DNA of 64,000 nt from Spongilla lacustris. Its lineage: Eukaryota; Porifera; Demospongiae; Spongillida; Spongillidae. Every line of letters begins with the position of its first letter. The stretch's first letter is position 1. The notes beneath the pieces are model-generated. The model had not been told where the DNA came from and ran no database searches. It saw only the letters and a program-made list of their open reading frames with translations. The stretch covers positions 457,061 through 521,060 of the forward strand of contig OX442434.1 in the NCBI GenBank assembly GCA_949361645.1, read 5' to 3'. Positions 21,277-40,036 of the stretch are shown one piece after another. The translations under genes were made by a program, and so were the position numbers.

Positions 21277-24141
21277 ATGGTTAGTGAATAGCAGCGATTG
21301 GTGCTTGCAGGGTGGACTTGGGATGAGTTCTTTTAACACTTAAATTTACTATTAGGATGGCGATTTCGTAATAAAACCTCAATCGGGTACTCCTCAGCTC
21401 GATGCATCTCAGTGGCCGTTGTTGCTTAAGGTATTTGGAACGAAATGCGTCCCAAACTGGTTGCGTTACAAAATCCTGGTAGAACTACCACCAAATGGTA
21501 GTTCGGACAGGTCATTATACACCTTTGGAATGTGGCTGCGCTCCGCTCAACAGACCCATCAAAGACTACGTCAGTCACGGCTTTATCAATCTCGACAAAC
21601 CAGCCAATCCGTCTTCCCACGAGGTATAGGGCTACGAAGCGTCCTTTTAAGATTGCAGAACTACTCGAGTCCTATAGGTGGTGGCATGGATTCGGAGAAT
21701 TTTGCGAGTTGAGAAGACAGGTCACAGTGGTACACTTGACCCTCAAGTGACGGGGTGCCTTATAGTGTGTATTGACAGAGCTACCCGCCTGGTGAAGTCA
21801 CAACAAGGAGCTGGTGTGTTAATTTTTGTGTTTGTTGTCATTCTAGTTGACCATTTCTGCCTTGCAGGTAAGGAATACGTCTGCATTGTGCGACTACATA
21901 ATGCAATTGAAAGTGAACTAAAACTTGCCAAGGTAGAGTGAAGATGCTGAGCACCAAAGACCATTATAATCTGGTCGGGTGTTTGTGCAGACACTGGAGA
22001 TGCTAGTGGGAGCTCTTTTCCAAAGGCCACCTCTGATTTCAGCTGTGAAAAGACAATTAAGAGTGAGGACAATTTATGAAAGCAAGCTTCTGGAATTTGA
22101 TAGTACCAGGCATCTTGGTAAGCTATCCAGCTGGGTCATCAGTATATACTTTTAAAAAAATTCTCCTGAGTGTAGGTGTGTTTTGGGTGAGCTGTGAGGC
22201 AGGGACGTACATCAGAACAATGTGTGTCCACATTGGACTGCTGTTGGGGGTGGGGGCGCACATGCAAGAGCTGAGGAGGGTGCGGTCAGGAATCCAGTCA
22301 GAAAACGTGCGTTACTCATGTATTTGGAGAGGGAAAATGTTTAATATACTTCGCACATTCTGCAGGATTGCATGGTAACTATGCATGATGTCATTGATGC
22401 ACAGTGGATGATGGACAATAAAAAAGATGGTATGGCAATGTTTGGAGGGGTGGAGCAGGGGTGTGACTTAAGACTTCATATCTCAGAGACATATCTAAGG
22501 CGTGTTATCAAGCCACTGGAGGCTCTGCTTACTTCACACAAAAGGATTGTTATTAAGGATAGCGCTGTATGTTTGTGATTGAAGCCACATATCCTTGAGT
22601 ACATCATCCTCAGGTAAATGCAGTGTGCTATGGAGCAAAGATTCTTCTTCCAGGAGTGCTGAGGCTGGACACTGGCATAGAGCCTAATCAGGAGATCGTT
22701 ATTATGACAGCAAAGGGAGAAGCTGTAGCACTTGGTAGGTGTACTGTAGCACTTGGTATTAAAAGCAAAGTTTGGTGCAATGTGAATAAAATTCATTTGG
22801 GTGGATGTCTGTAGTGCCTTCATCTCTCATCTGTATTCCAGCAATTGCGCTGATGTCAACGGCTGAGATGATGACATGTGACCACGGGTTTTGTGCTAAG
22901 ATAAAGAGGGTTGTGATGAATCGTGACGTGTATCCACGCAAATGGGGTCTGGGACCAAAGGTTAGTCCAGTACCATGGTGTGTTTCCTTTTTACTACACT
23001 CTCCAAGGCCCTAAGGAAAAAACAGTTAGTGGCAGAAGGAAAGCTTGGCAAGTTTGGCAAAGTCCTTGAAACCACTCCAGCTGAGATAAAGAATGAATTT
23101 GGACTGTGAGCAAAACCCCCTTCTGCTATTGTATTAATGTTCACACACACACACACACACACACCACCCCCCTGCTCTATCCTCCCTCAGACCCCAAGTG
23201 GGTGGAGTGAAAAGTTCCAGGTAGACATGTGGATGGTTTTGTGAGATCCTTGTATCCATTAACTGGTGTGCTTTGTCAGTGGTGTGTCTGCCACGCCTGT
23301 AGCTATGGCGACACCGGTGACATCCAGCATGAAGGTTGCTATGGTGCCGTCTCTTTTACTGTGGAACCATCTTTTTGTTCCCTTGTTCTTACAGAGGGCA
23401 CACAGCAGTGGTAGTGAGGGCGAGGGTGAGAAGAAAACTAAGAAGAGAAAGAAGCTGAAAGTTGAAGCAGCTGCAGATACAAGGTAACTCCTAGGACTTT
23501 AAAAAGGTTCTTTTTAAGCAGCCATGGTTTTTAGTGCTGAGAAGGTGGTAGTAGTCGAGCAGCAGGAGGTGACTGAGGTAAATGGTGGGCAGGTAACCGA
23601 GGTGTCAGAAAAGAAAAAGAAGAAGAAGAAAAAGACATTGGAAAATGCTGAGGTGAGAGGTTACCTATTGGAGTGTCACAACCTGACTGTCCTTGTAACA
23701 GGATGGTGCATGTGTGGAGATAGTTTCTGAGTCAGTTGAAACTGAGAAGAAAAAGGACAAGTCGAAGAAGAAGTCTGAGAAGGCAGCAGAAGTAGGTGTG
23801 AACTTAGCATTTCTGTGTAGCTACTGTACCTTCTGCAGGAAGCTGTGTGCATTGACACTGATGTTGTTACAGAAATCAAATCTGAGGTACAGTTCATTTG
23901 TCCCCCTCACATGCACCAGCCAGTGGGTGTGGCCAATGATTACAACCTCATGCACCACCAGCTGAATACGTGCTGAAAGTGCCCAAAGGGCATCCTTATG
24001 AGGCCACAGCTGGATTGATGTGCATGTTGTCTGCTCTGTTAGTGTCCCTTGGTTAACTTCCAACTTTCCTTCACTTGTGTGCAGGAGGCAGAAGCTCCAA
24101 AGAAGAAGAAGAAGAAACATAAAAATGAGAATGTTGAATGA
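21277..24141 (+). CDS. DKC1: Dyskerin / H/ACA RNP pseudouridine synthase
   Basis: Catalytic subunit of H/ACA snoRNPs, modifying rRNA and snRNA in the nucleolus and Cajal bodies. Exons: 21277-21279 (ATG alone), 21356-21430, 21483-21623, 21678-21813, 21868-21932, 21991-22117, 22176-22306, 22366-22429, 22487-22566, 22614-22734, 22842-22960, 23008-23105, 23191-23220, 23280-23334, 23395-23483, 23535-23652, 23702-23791, 23839-23886, 24085-24141, totalling 548 residues in frame. The TruB core shows [10 protein letters not shown] with catalytic Asp near residue 94, [18 protein letters not shown], then a PUA domain from about residue 275 ([13 protein letters not shown]). The C-terminal fifth is acidic and lysine-rich (KKKKKKKK runs), as in orthologues. 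Most introns are 47-80 bases. The one-codon first exon is inferred from frame and the match of the downstream N-terminus. The gene is head-to-head with RPL8. Confidence 0.94.
23904..24039 (-). pseudogene. Duplicated antisense coding-like fragment, copy A (in last DKC1 intron)
   Basis: A block of about 135 bases repeated at 24485-24622 at roughly 95% identity by eye. Read on the minus strand, copy A is open ([18 protein letters not shown], then [13 protein letters not shown]). I do not recognise the family. It lies inside a DKC1 intron in antisense orientation and is probably a gene fragment moved here. Confidence 0.45.
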
Positions 24142-24263
24142 TTCAGACATACTGTATTTCTTCATTTCCATTCTTGTACAATGCTTCAGTTTCAATTTAA
24201 TATGCATGCAGCTACGTAATATGTATGTAGTTTTGAGATACCAGTACCAGTACAGGCTTTGAC

Positions 24264-24622
24264 TTACTCCATCTCCTCAAGAATGGACCATTGGACGTAA
24301 GTCTCATTTTCTCCATTCTGTACTGTTGGTACTTGACTTTGCCATTCACAGACCTGGATAGGATGAGGGATCCAACTTTCTGGTGGGCAGCTGAGCACTC
24401 CTGTGTCTGTCTGACTAAGCCCATCTCCTTTGGCCTGCAGAAATGTACTAATGCTTGATGAGAAGTCAAGAGGTATGATCCGATCCCTCACATGCACCAG
24501 CCAGTTTGGGTGTGGCCAATGATTACAACCTCATGCACCACCAGCTGAATACGTGCTGAAAGTGCCCAAAGGGCATCCTTATGAGGCCACAGCTGGATTA
24601 ATGCGCATGTTGCCTGCTCTGT
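24264..24622 (-). pseudogene. Antisense coding-like fragment, copy B, longer and frameshifted
   Basis: This contains the same block as 23904-24039 but with two extra T bases near 24505 that shift the frame. Beyond it the minus strand remains open (RDRIIPLDFSSSISTFLQAK, then PESWIPHPIQVCEWQSQVP) and ends in a stop near 24266. The composition looks protein-like rather than repeat-like. I do not recognise the protein. It may be the decayed 3' end of a gene, or an exon of an unrecognised minus-strand gene. It lies between the end of DKC1 and the start of kinase copy 2. Confidence 0.4.
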
Positions 24623-24814
24623 TTATTAGCCATTTAACATTTCATTACCAATGTAGGAGTCCTATGAGCTCCCGAAGGGAATACGAAGTTCAAGCTTTCA
24701 TTTCATCCAGCGTGTTGTACATTTATTGCCAATGATAATATATTCTAATTAACAGTTGCTTGTAATTACGGCATGTTTTGAGGCAGCGTTTCAACGTTAA
24801 GCTTACAACGTGTG

Positions 24815-32559
<7,745 letters not shown>

Positions 32560-32887
32560 AACAGACCCTCCGTGTGTGATTTATTTGTTAATTAAAACTT
32601 AATAAATGTGGACATGTGTTTATTCCATTTTTACCAAATAAATGGGCCTTTGCATTATGTAAGCTGTTCGGCACTTGGGTTGGCCTGGCAACCATATAAA
32701 TGATCTTTTTTTTTTTTTTTTTTTAATGGCAAAACTTTAATTATTGATATGTATATTTCTGAAGGCATGTGTCGAGCAAGATTTTGAAATGTGATTTGAA
32801 TTATGAAATTTTAAATATACAATAACGTTGGTGGAGGGCGTTGCTTTGAACGTATACGAAGCTATCCTTATATTAGAACTGTACATC
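32560..32887. other. Short intergenic region kinase copy 2 / ilvD
   Basis: Contains the AATAAA poly(A) signal of copy 2 at 32601-32606 and a T18 tract near 32707. Nothing else recognised. Confidence 0.6.
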
Positions 32888-35800
32888 ATGGCATATGTGA
32901 ATCTATTACCACACAAGGTAGTCAAGTGGTCTCATTTGCAGAACTTCAGCCCATAAACTGCACTTTTATTTTTAGGTACGTAGTAAGGGACTTACAGGAG
33001 ACCCAGCAGACCCTGCACAGTGGATCAAGCGCGTTAGTTTTTTTAACAGTGTTGTTAGCGTATGCTACTTGCGTTCCGGACCTGACAATGTAGACCGGAG
33101 CCCGCGCTCACTTAAGGGCAGCTGGCTTTAAGGTATTCGTACCAGCTAGCGTTAACGTTGTCCCACTGTCGATTTTAAACACACTTTCAGGATGACGATT
33201 TTGGCAAACCGATTATCACCGTGGCATGTCCGTATAGTAACGCCTTGCCTTGCAACAACCACTTCTTGTAAGACGATCGAGGATCTCGTGACCTCTGCAA
33301 GTGCTTATTGTCGACCTTTAATTGCAGACAGCTGGGCCAGTTGGTTGTGGAGGAAGTGGAGAGGAGAGGAGGTGAGGGTGGGAGAAAGGAAACTTTTTTT
33401 TTATGGCTGACGCTCTTACTAACAGGGAAAGCTTTCCTCTGTTGTACCCCAGTGGTCAGCGATGGACAGACAATGGTGTGATGCACCCTCCCTCTTTGCA
33501 CCTCAATACAGCTGTCATCTAATATAGGTTCTCCTTTTTTCCTTCCCTCTCCGCCTTCTCCACCCCCTCCACCTCCTCCCTCCCCTCCCTCCTCCTCCTC
33601 CTCCACCTCCTCCCTTCACCACCTCCCTCCCCCTCCTCCACCTCCTCCCCCACCTCCACCTCCCTCCCCCTCCCTCCCCCTCCTCCCTTCCTTCCTTCTA
33701 GGGATCACATGGGATGAAATATTCCCTTATCTCCAGAGACTGGATTGCAGACTGCATTGAGATTATGCACGAGGCATACTCAGCTGTGAGCATTGGGGGT
33801 GGGGCTTGTATCACGTCATTGGGGGTGGGGTTTGTATCACGTCATTGGGGGTGGGGCTTGTACTTGTACCACATCATTGGGGTGGGATGTGTACTACATT
33901 ACATCATCACCACTTCACACTCCCATCCCTTAGGATGCTATTGTTGCTTTGGGAGGCTGTGACAAGACAGGTTGGTCTCTGCTACATGATCTCGTCCTCA
34001 TATTTTTCTCCAACCCTTCCCTATATCTCTTCCCCATCCCTACCTATCTCCTCCCCATCCCTTCCTCCATCTCTTCCCCATCCTGTAGTTCCCGGAGCTC
34101 TTATGCCACTGGCACGTCTTGACCTGGTGGGTGTGGTTAGAGTGCTGTAGCGGTATATATATATATCCCTTCACCCTCCTTTTTCCCTCCCTCTCTCCTC
34201 CTCCCCCTCCTCATTTCCTCCTCCCCCTCCCCTCTCTCCTCCCCCTCCCCTCTCTCCTTCCCCTCCCCCTCCTCTTTCCCTCCCTCTCTCCTTCCCTTCC
34301 CCTCCTCTTTCCCTCCCTCTCTCCTCTCACCCTCCCCTTTCCCTCCCTCTCTCCCCTTCCCTTCCCCCTCCCCTCTCCTCCTCCCCACCTTCTCTCCATA
34401 GACTGGTGCCTTTCTATATGGAGGTACTATTCTGCCTGGGTGTTGCCCCGGCAAGGCTGAGCGACAGGATGCCCAGAGTGTGATGGAAGTAGGTGTGGCT
34501 ATATGGATGTTGGGTAGTGCAGTGTAACGTGGGCGTGGCCTCTCTGCAGGCCATAGGATCCTTTGGAGCTGGCACTATGGACATTGAGGAGTTACATAGT
34601 GTGGAGTGCTGTGCCCTGCCTGGCTCGGGGGCTTGTGGTAGGTGGGGCAAGGGGTGTGGCAAGGGTTGATGTGGTAGGTGGGGCAATGGGTGTGGCAAGG
34701 GTTGGTGTGGTAGGTGGGGCAAGGGGTGTGGCAAGGTTGATGTGGTAGGTGGGGCAAGGGGTGGGGCAAGCGTTGGTGTGGTAGGTGGGGCAATGGGTGT
34801 GGCAAGGGTTGGTGTGGTAGGTGGGGCAATGGGTGTGGCAAGGGTTGATGTGGTAGGTGGGGCAATGGGTGTGGCAAGCGTTGGTGTGGTAGGTGGGGCA
34901 ATGGGTGTGGCAAGCGTTGGTGTGGTAGGTGGGGCAATGGGTGTGGCAAGGGTTGGTGTGGTAGGTGGGGCAATGGGTGTGGCAAGGGTTGGTGGGATGC
35001 TTTGCAGTGATGCTGTATTGCAAGGTCACATTGGGTGTGTCCTGTACTTGAAGTGGGTGTGTCCCTACAGGTGGCATGTTCACTGCTAACACAATGTCTG
35101 CCTCTGTTGAAGCCCTGGGAATGTCTCTGCCAGGTCTGTTATCGTGCACTTTAATAACTTATTGTTACTAATTTGGGCAATAACTCTTAAATAACCACTG
35201 TGTGTAGGCACTGCCTCTGGGCCAGCTGTAGACGCTGCCAACCACCTTACCATGAAGAAGGTAGAGGACTGCAGGTTAGTGGTTGACCAAGTGTTCTCCC
35301 TTATGGAGGCCAAGATCCACACACGCAAAATTATGACAAAGAAGGTAAGAAGGATAGTTTCACTCATCACTGCTTTAGTTGAACATCAACACATCTCTAC
35401 CTGTAACATTCATGCAATCACACCCACTTATCACACCCACTCATCACATCCTCATCACTTGCTCATCACACCCACTCATCACACTCACTCATCACTCACT
35501 CATCACACCCACTCATCACATCCACTCATCACACCCACTCATCACATCCACTCATCACACCCACTCATCACACTCTCATCACTCACTCATCACACCCACT
35601 CATCACACCATCATCACACCTACTCATCCCACCCACTCATCACACCCACTCATCACACCCACTCATCACACCCTTATCACACCCACTCATCACATCCACT
35701 CATCACACCCTCATCACACCCACTCATCACATCCACTCATCACACCCACTCATCACATCCACTCATCACACCCACTCATCACACTCTCATCACTCACTCA

Positions 35801-38707
35801 TCACACCCACTCATCACACCATCATCACACCTACTCATCCCACCCACTCATCACACCCACTCATCACATCCACTCATCACACCCTCATCACACCCACTCA
35901 TCACATCCACTCATCACACCCTCATCACACCCTTATCACACCCACTCATCACATCCACTCATCACACCCTCATCACACCCACTCATCACATCCACTCATC
36001 ACACCCACTCATCACACCCTCATCACACCCACTCATCACACCCACTCATCACACCCTCATCACACCCACTCATCACACCCACTCATCACACCCACTCATC
36101 ACACCTACTCATCACACCCACTCATCACACCCACTCATCACACCATCATCACACCTACTCATCACACCCACTCATCACACCCACTCATCACACCCACTCA
36201 TCACACCCACTCATCACACCCACTCATCAAGGCTTTTGAGAATGCAATTGCTGTCATGTACGCTCTGGGCGGCTCCACCAATGGGATCCTCCATCTGTTG
36301 GCACTGGCCCATGAGTGAGTGCTGATGTTTGGACACCCTGGAGGGAGGGGCTCGAGGGCGGGGCTCGAAGGCGGGGCTCTTCTCTTTCCTTATAGGGCCA
36401 ATGTGGACCTGAGCATTGATGACTTCAACAGGATAGGAGATCGCATTCCGTTGCTGGCCAACCTCAAGCCTCATGGGAAGGTTCGACCTAATACCTTTAT
36501 TGGCGGTGGTCTGTCTTAGAATGTGGCATCTCTCTTCTGTAGTACCACATGGTTGACCTCGATGTTATTGGAGGACTCCCGGTAATGGTTGAGAGAGGAT
36601 GGAGGGGAGGAGAAGGGGAGGGAGAATGGAAGGGAGAAAAGAGAGATAAGTACTTGGTTCATATTCAAGCTTCTCATCCCCTCCCCCCCCCCCCCCCCCC
36701 TCAAAGGTGGTGATGAAGGAGCTGCTTAATGCAGGACTGCTCCATGGTGATTGCCTCACAGTGACAGGGAAGACTGTAGCTGAGAACCTTCAGTCCACAC
36801 CAGCGCTATCACAGCTCCCACAGCAGGCATGTATGCACAAGGTGTGCTATATTTGGAGCTCTCCCCCCCCCCCCCCCCTTATAGGAAGTGGTCTTCTCAT
36901 TGGAGTACCCTCTGTCAGCTCCGGGCAGGCATATTGTCGTCATAAAGGGATCATTGGCCCCTGACAGTGCTGTACTCAAGCTGAGCGGCAAGCATCTGGA
37001 GAAACCTTTTAGGGGCCCGGTATGTGATCCAAGTGGGCACTAATAGGGATAATGTAAGGAAAGATGATTCTGGATTTATAAAAATAATATATACAAAGCT
37101 AGGAAGGGATAGGAGCCATGTTTGGCACACAAGTTATAATAGCTCTCTATATAGGCCATAGTGTTTGACGGTGAGGGGCCCGCTTATGATGCCATCATGG
37201 GTGGAAAGGTTAGTAGGCTGCCACCAGCCTTGTCCTGTCATCCATGTCCACACTTCCCCACACACAATCTTCTCTGGTTCCCTTACCTCAGGTGAAGGCT
37301 GGACAAGTACTTGTGATACGTTATGAGGGCCCTAAAGGAAGGCTAGTCACATGATAGTCACATGATGTGCGCTAGGTGGGAGGAGCTAAGAGTCCCCCCC
37401 TCTCCTTCCAGCCCTGGTATGCCAGAGATGCTTAGTCCTGGTGGAGCATTGGTGGGAGCAGGCTTGGGCAAGCATGTGGCATTGGTGACTGATGGAAGGT
37501 TCAGTGGAGCATCTCATGGTGTGTGAGGGGATGGTGTAGGTGTGAGGGGATGGTATATGTGGGAGGGGATGGTATATGTGGGAGGGGATGGTGTATATGT
37601 GAGGGGATGGTGTATGTAGGAGGGGATGGTGTATGTGGGAGGGGATGGTGTGTGTGAGGGGATGGTGTATGTGTGAGTTATGTGTGAGGGATGATGTGGG
37701 AGGGGATGGTGTGGGAGGGGATGTGTGTGACTAAGGAGTGGTTTATTCAACAGAGAATGGTATGGGAGGAGTTGATGGTGTGAGAGATGTGAGAGATGAG
37801 AATGGCACGTGGCTAACATCTTCTTGCAGGTATCATGGTGGGTCATGTGACCCCCGAGGCCTTCTGTGGGGGACCTTTGGCTCTTGTGTGTGATGATGAC
37901 ATGGTGGCCATTGATGCACAAGCTCGCACCATCCACCTGGTGAGGACTTTGATTACATATGCATAGGGATGGCATGGGCCACAGATGTGTGTTGTGTTTA
38001 TGTTACAAAATATACAGAACAGTGAGCAGCATAATATCACCTCCCTCCCTCCCTCCCTCCCTCCCTCCCTCCCTCCCTCCCTCCCTCCCTCCCTCCCTCC
38101 CTCCCTCCCTCCCTCCCTCCCTCCCTCCCTCCCTCCCTCCCTCCCTCCCTCCCTCCCTCCCTCCCTCCCTCCCTCCCTCCCTCCCTCCCTCCCTCCCTCC
38201 CTCCCTCCCTCCCTCCCTCCCTCCCTCCCTCCCTCCCTCCCTCCCTCCCTCCCTCCCTCCCCTCCCTCCCTCCCTCCCCTCCCTCCCTCCCTCCCTCCCT
38301 CCCTCCCTCCCTCCCTCCCTCCCTCCCTCCCTCCCTCCCTCCCTTGTGTGGTGCATTTTCAAATTTTCTAGGACAAGCAAAATAAAAGTAACAGAAATGT
38401 ATGGGTTAATTAAACTTTATAACTCCACCATGGATAATCCAATTCTTGATGTGTATGAAGGAACTTTGCAGTTCACAGTAACTACTACCCACAAGGATGA
38501 CTGTGCTGGACACTGTTTGCAGTGTGTATAAGAGAGGCTACACTGTTGTGTTGATGTTACCTTGTGTACGGGGCACAGGAGGTGGGTGGTGAGGAGCTGC
38601 AGAGGAGGAAGGAGAAGTGGCAGTGTCCATGCAAACCTGTGGCTGGGCTGCTGGGGAAGTATCGAAGATATGTCACCAGCGCGCACACAGGAGCAGTGGT
38701 CATGTGA
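32888..38707 (+). CDS. ilvD: Dihydroxy-acid dehydratase (IlvD/EDD family), branched-chain amino acid biosynthesis
   Basis: The family dehydrates 2,3-dihydroxy-isovalerate and -methylvalerate to 2-keto acids, using an Fe-S cluster. Exons: 32888-32917, 32976-about 33036, 33101-33132, 33191-33267, 33328-33371, 33426-33475, 33702-33785, 33934-33970, 34089-34126, 34402-34488, 34550-34637, 35071-35133, 35208-35344, 36232-36314, 36396-36480, 36543-36581, 36707-36841, 36885-37019, 37155-37208, 37292-37341, 37412-37518, 37830-37939, 38579-38707, about 584 residues, normal length. Three cluster cysteines are present: LPCNNH, GGCDKT and [20 protein letters not shown]. The catalytic serine motif [10 protein letters not shown] and the [18 protein letters not shown] and [12 protein letters not shown] segments are intact. 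The first three exons are the least certain (exon 2/3 phase). Intron 20 appears GC-AG. No clear mitochondrial presequence. Animals generally lack this enzyme, so presence of an intact 23-exon gene is notable. Confidence 0.9.
34638..35004. repeat. 36-bp minisatellite starting at an ilvD donor
   Basis: About ten units beginning GTAGGTGGGGCAATGGGTGT. The first G is the donor of exon 34550-34637. Units end TTGGTGTG or TTGATGTG, close to the exon end GCTTGTG. Confidence 0.95.
35413..36231. repeat. 13-bp minisatellite ending at an ilvD acceptor
   Basis: About 60 units of CACCCACTCATCA type. The last unit, CACTCATCAAG, itself supplies the AG acceptor of exon 36232-36314. Confidence 0.95.
37519..37740. 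repeat. ~19-bp minisatellite starting at an ilvD donor
   Basis: Units GTGTATGTGGGAGGGGATG. The first begins at the donor of exon 37412-37518, whose end CTCATG resembles the unit end GGGATG. Confidence 0.92.
38041..38344. repeat. (CCCT)n simple repeat, last ilvD intron
   Basis: About 300 bases of CCCT repeat with two single-base interruptions. Long open frames across it are artefacts. Confidence 0.96.
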
Positions 38708-40036
38708 CTTGAGAGCAGTGGTCATGTGACTTTACTGTATAATATCTCCACGTGTCTCTGAATATAATATATAATTGTGATTATTGTTATATACCATGCC
38801 ATCGCTAGACTTTTTTTTTAAGTTGTGTGTTTATATTAAACAAGTATATATAAACATTCTCTATGAGAAAGTTGGTGGTATATAGGATTTGAAGGCAATA
38901 GTGGTGTAAAAAGCAGGGAAACAAGGGTTGAATGATAAGGAAAAACGAAATAGTCCTATATTTAGCACAAGCATGTTGTGGAACATTATATTGTGCATGC
39001 TTGTGCTAAATATAGGACTATTTCGTTTCCTTATCATTCAACCCTTGTTTCCCTGCTTTTTACACCCCTATTGCCTTCAAATCCTATATACCACCAACTT
39101 TCTCATAGAGAATGTTTTTATATACTTGTTTAGCATGAAATCCACAGTGATATCCAATACATACATCACGCGATATCCAGATTACTAGAGCCTGCTTGGA
39201 TAGCGACGAGAAAACTCTTCATTCTTCACAATGCTATGGTTTCTACTGCTCAGCAATTAAATTCGTGACGCAAAGCTTTTGTGAATTCGTGACCGAAGCG
39301 TGCACGTGGCCATGCACCAGCTACATGTCGCCAGTCGGTCTAAACGACTCGTGTATGTTTTACTATACTAGTAGTATTTTTAGTTTGAGATCCATCCCAT
39401 CGTTTACCTCAATGCATTCGATCGATCGCGCGATTAAAATACAAATTAACCACACATGCAAAATTAAATTTCGTTAATAGGAGGATTTAGTTACATCGAT
39501 ATATACCCTGCTTGGCTAAAATGATGTGCAAGCTTGCAGGATGGTAACATGCAGAAAGCTTACTGTATGCATTATGTCATTCTTCATATAATCGCAAGTC
39601 AGACGTACTTATATGTCGGACTGGGGACGAGGAAAACATAATAACGTTTAGCTTCATTTTGGGTATGGATTTTTTTGTCTCCTCACTGGTAGTGGAAAGT
39701 CTTCGTCATCCTGAGGCATTTTATGTGGCTTCACCTGTAGACCATAACTGCATTCGTGCTGCACACAAAATAGTGGCGCAGACGCTAATTTTCTTATTTA
39801 CGCGTCTGTACGAACACAATACACGGTCATGCATCCAGTCAGAGATAATAGATTATTTCTGATCCAGTCTATATGGCTCATGCACTCTATTGGGAGGGTT
39901 CAAAGTGTAGATACATTATTAGGCAGAATGCTTGTTAAACTTAATTGTGCTATAGCTATTCTTCTTATTATTATTATTATTATTGTATATATAATCGTCA
40001 GTTTATAACTGCGCCAGATTCTGTACCGCAAGAGCC
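38708..40036. other. Intergenic region ilvD / tyrosinase
   Basis: AT-rich. Besides the foldback element at 38837-39132 I see no gene. Short open frames at 39196-39477 and 39659-39862 show no recognisable protein features. Confidence 0.5.
38837..39132. mobile_element. 296-bp palindromic MITE-like element
   Basis: The left arm begins TAAACAAGTATATA and the right arm ends with its reverse complement. The arms match almost base for base for about 140 bases around a centre near 38985 (GCACAAGCATG / CATGCTTGTGC). No coding capacity and no clear target duplication. Confidence 0.8.

Noticed and set aside
23904..24039. H/ACA or C/D snoRNA in a DKC1 intron
   Set aside because: DKC1 often hosts snoRNAs, but I could not find correctly placed H/ACA or C/D boxes, and the block reads as antisense coding sequence.
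38041..38344. Poly(Pro-Ser-Leu) ORFs in the CCCT tract
   Set aside because: Simple-sequence artefact; the tract is the last ilvD intron.
32888..38707. Bacterial contamination as the source of ilvD
   Set aside because: The coding sequence is interrupted by about 22 spliceosomal introns with the same minisatellite habit as neighbouring animal genes.
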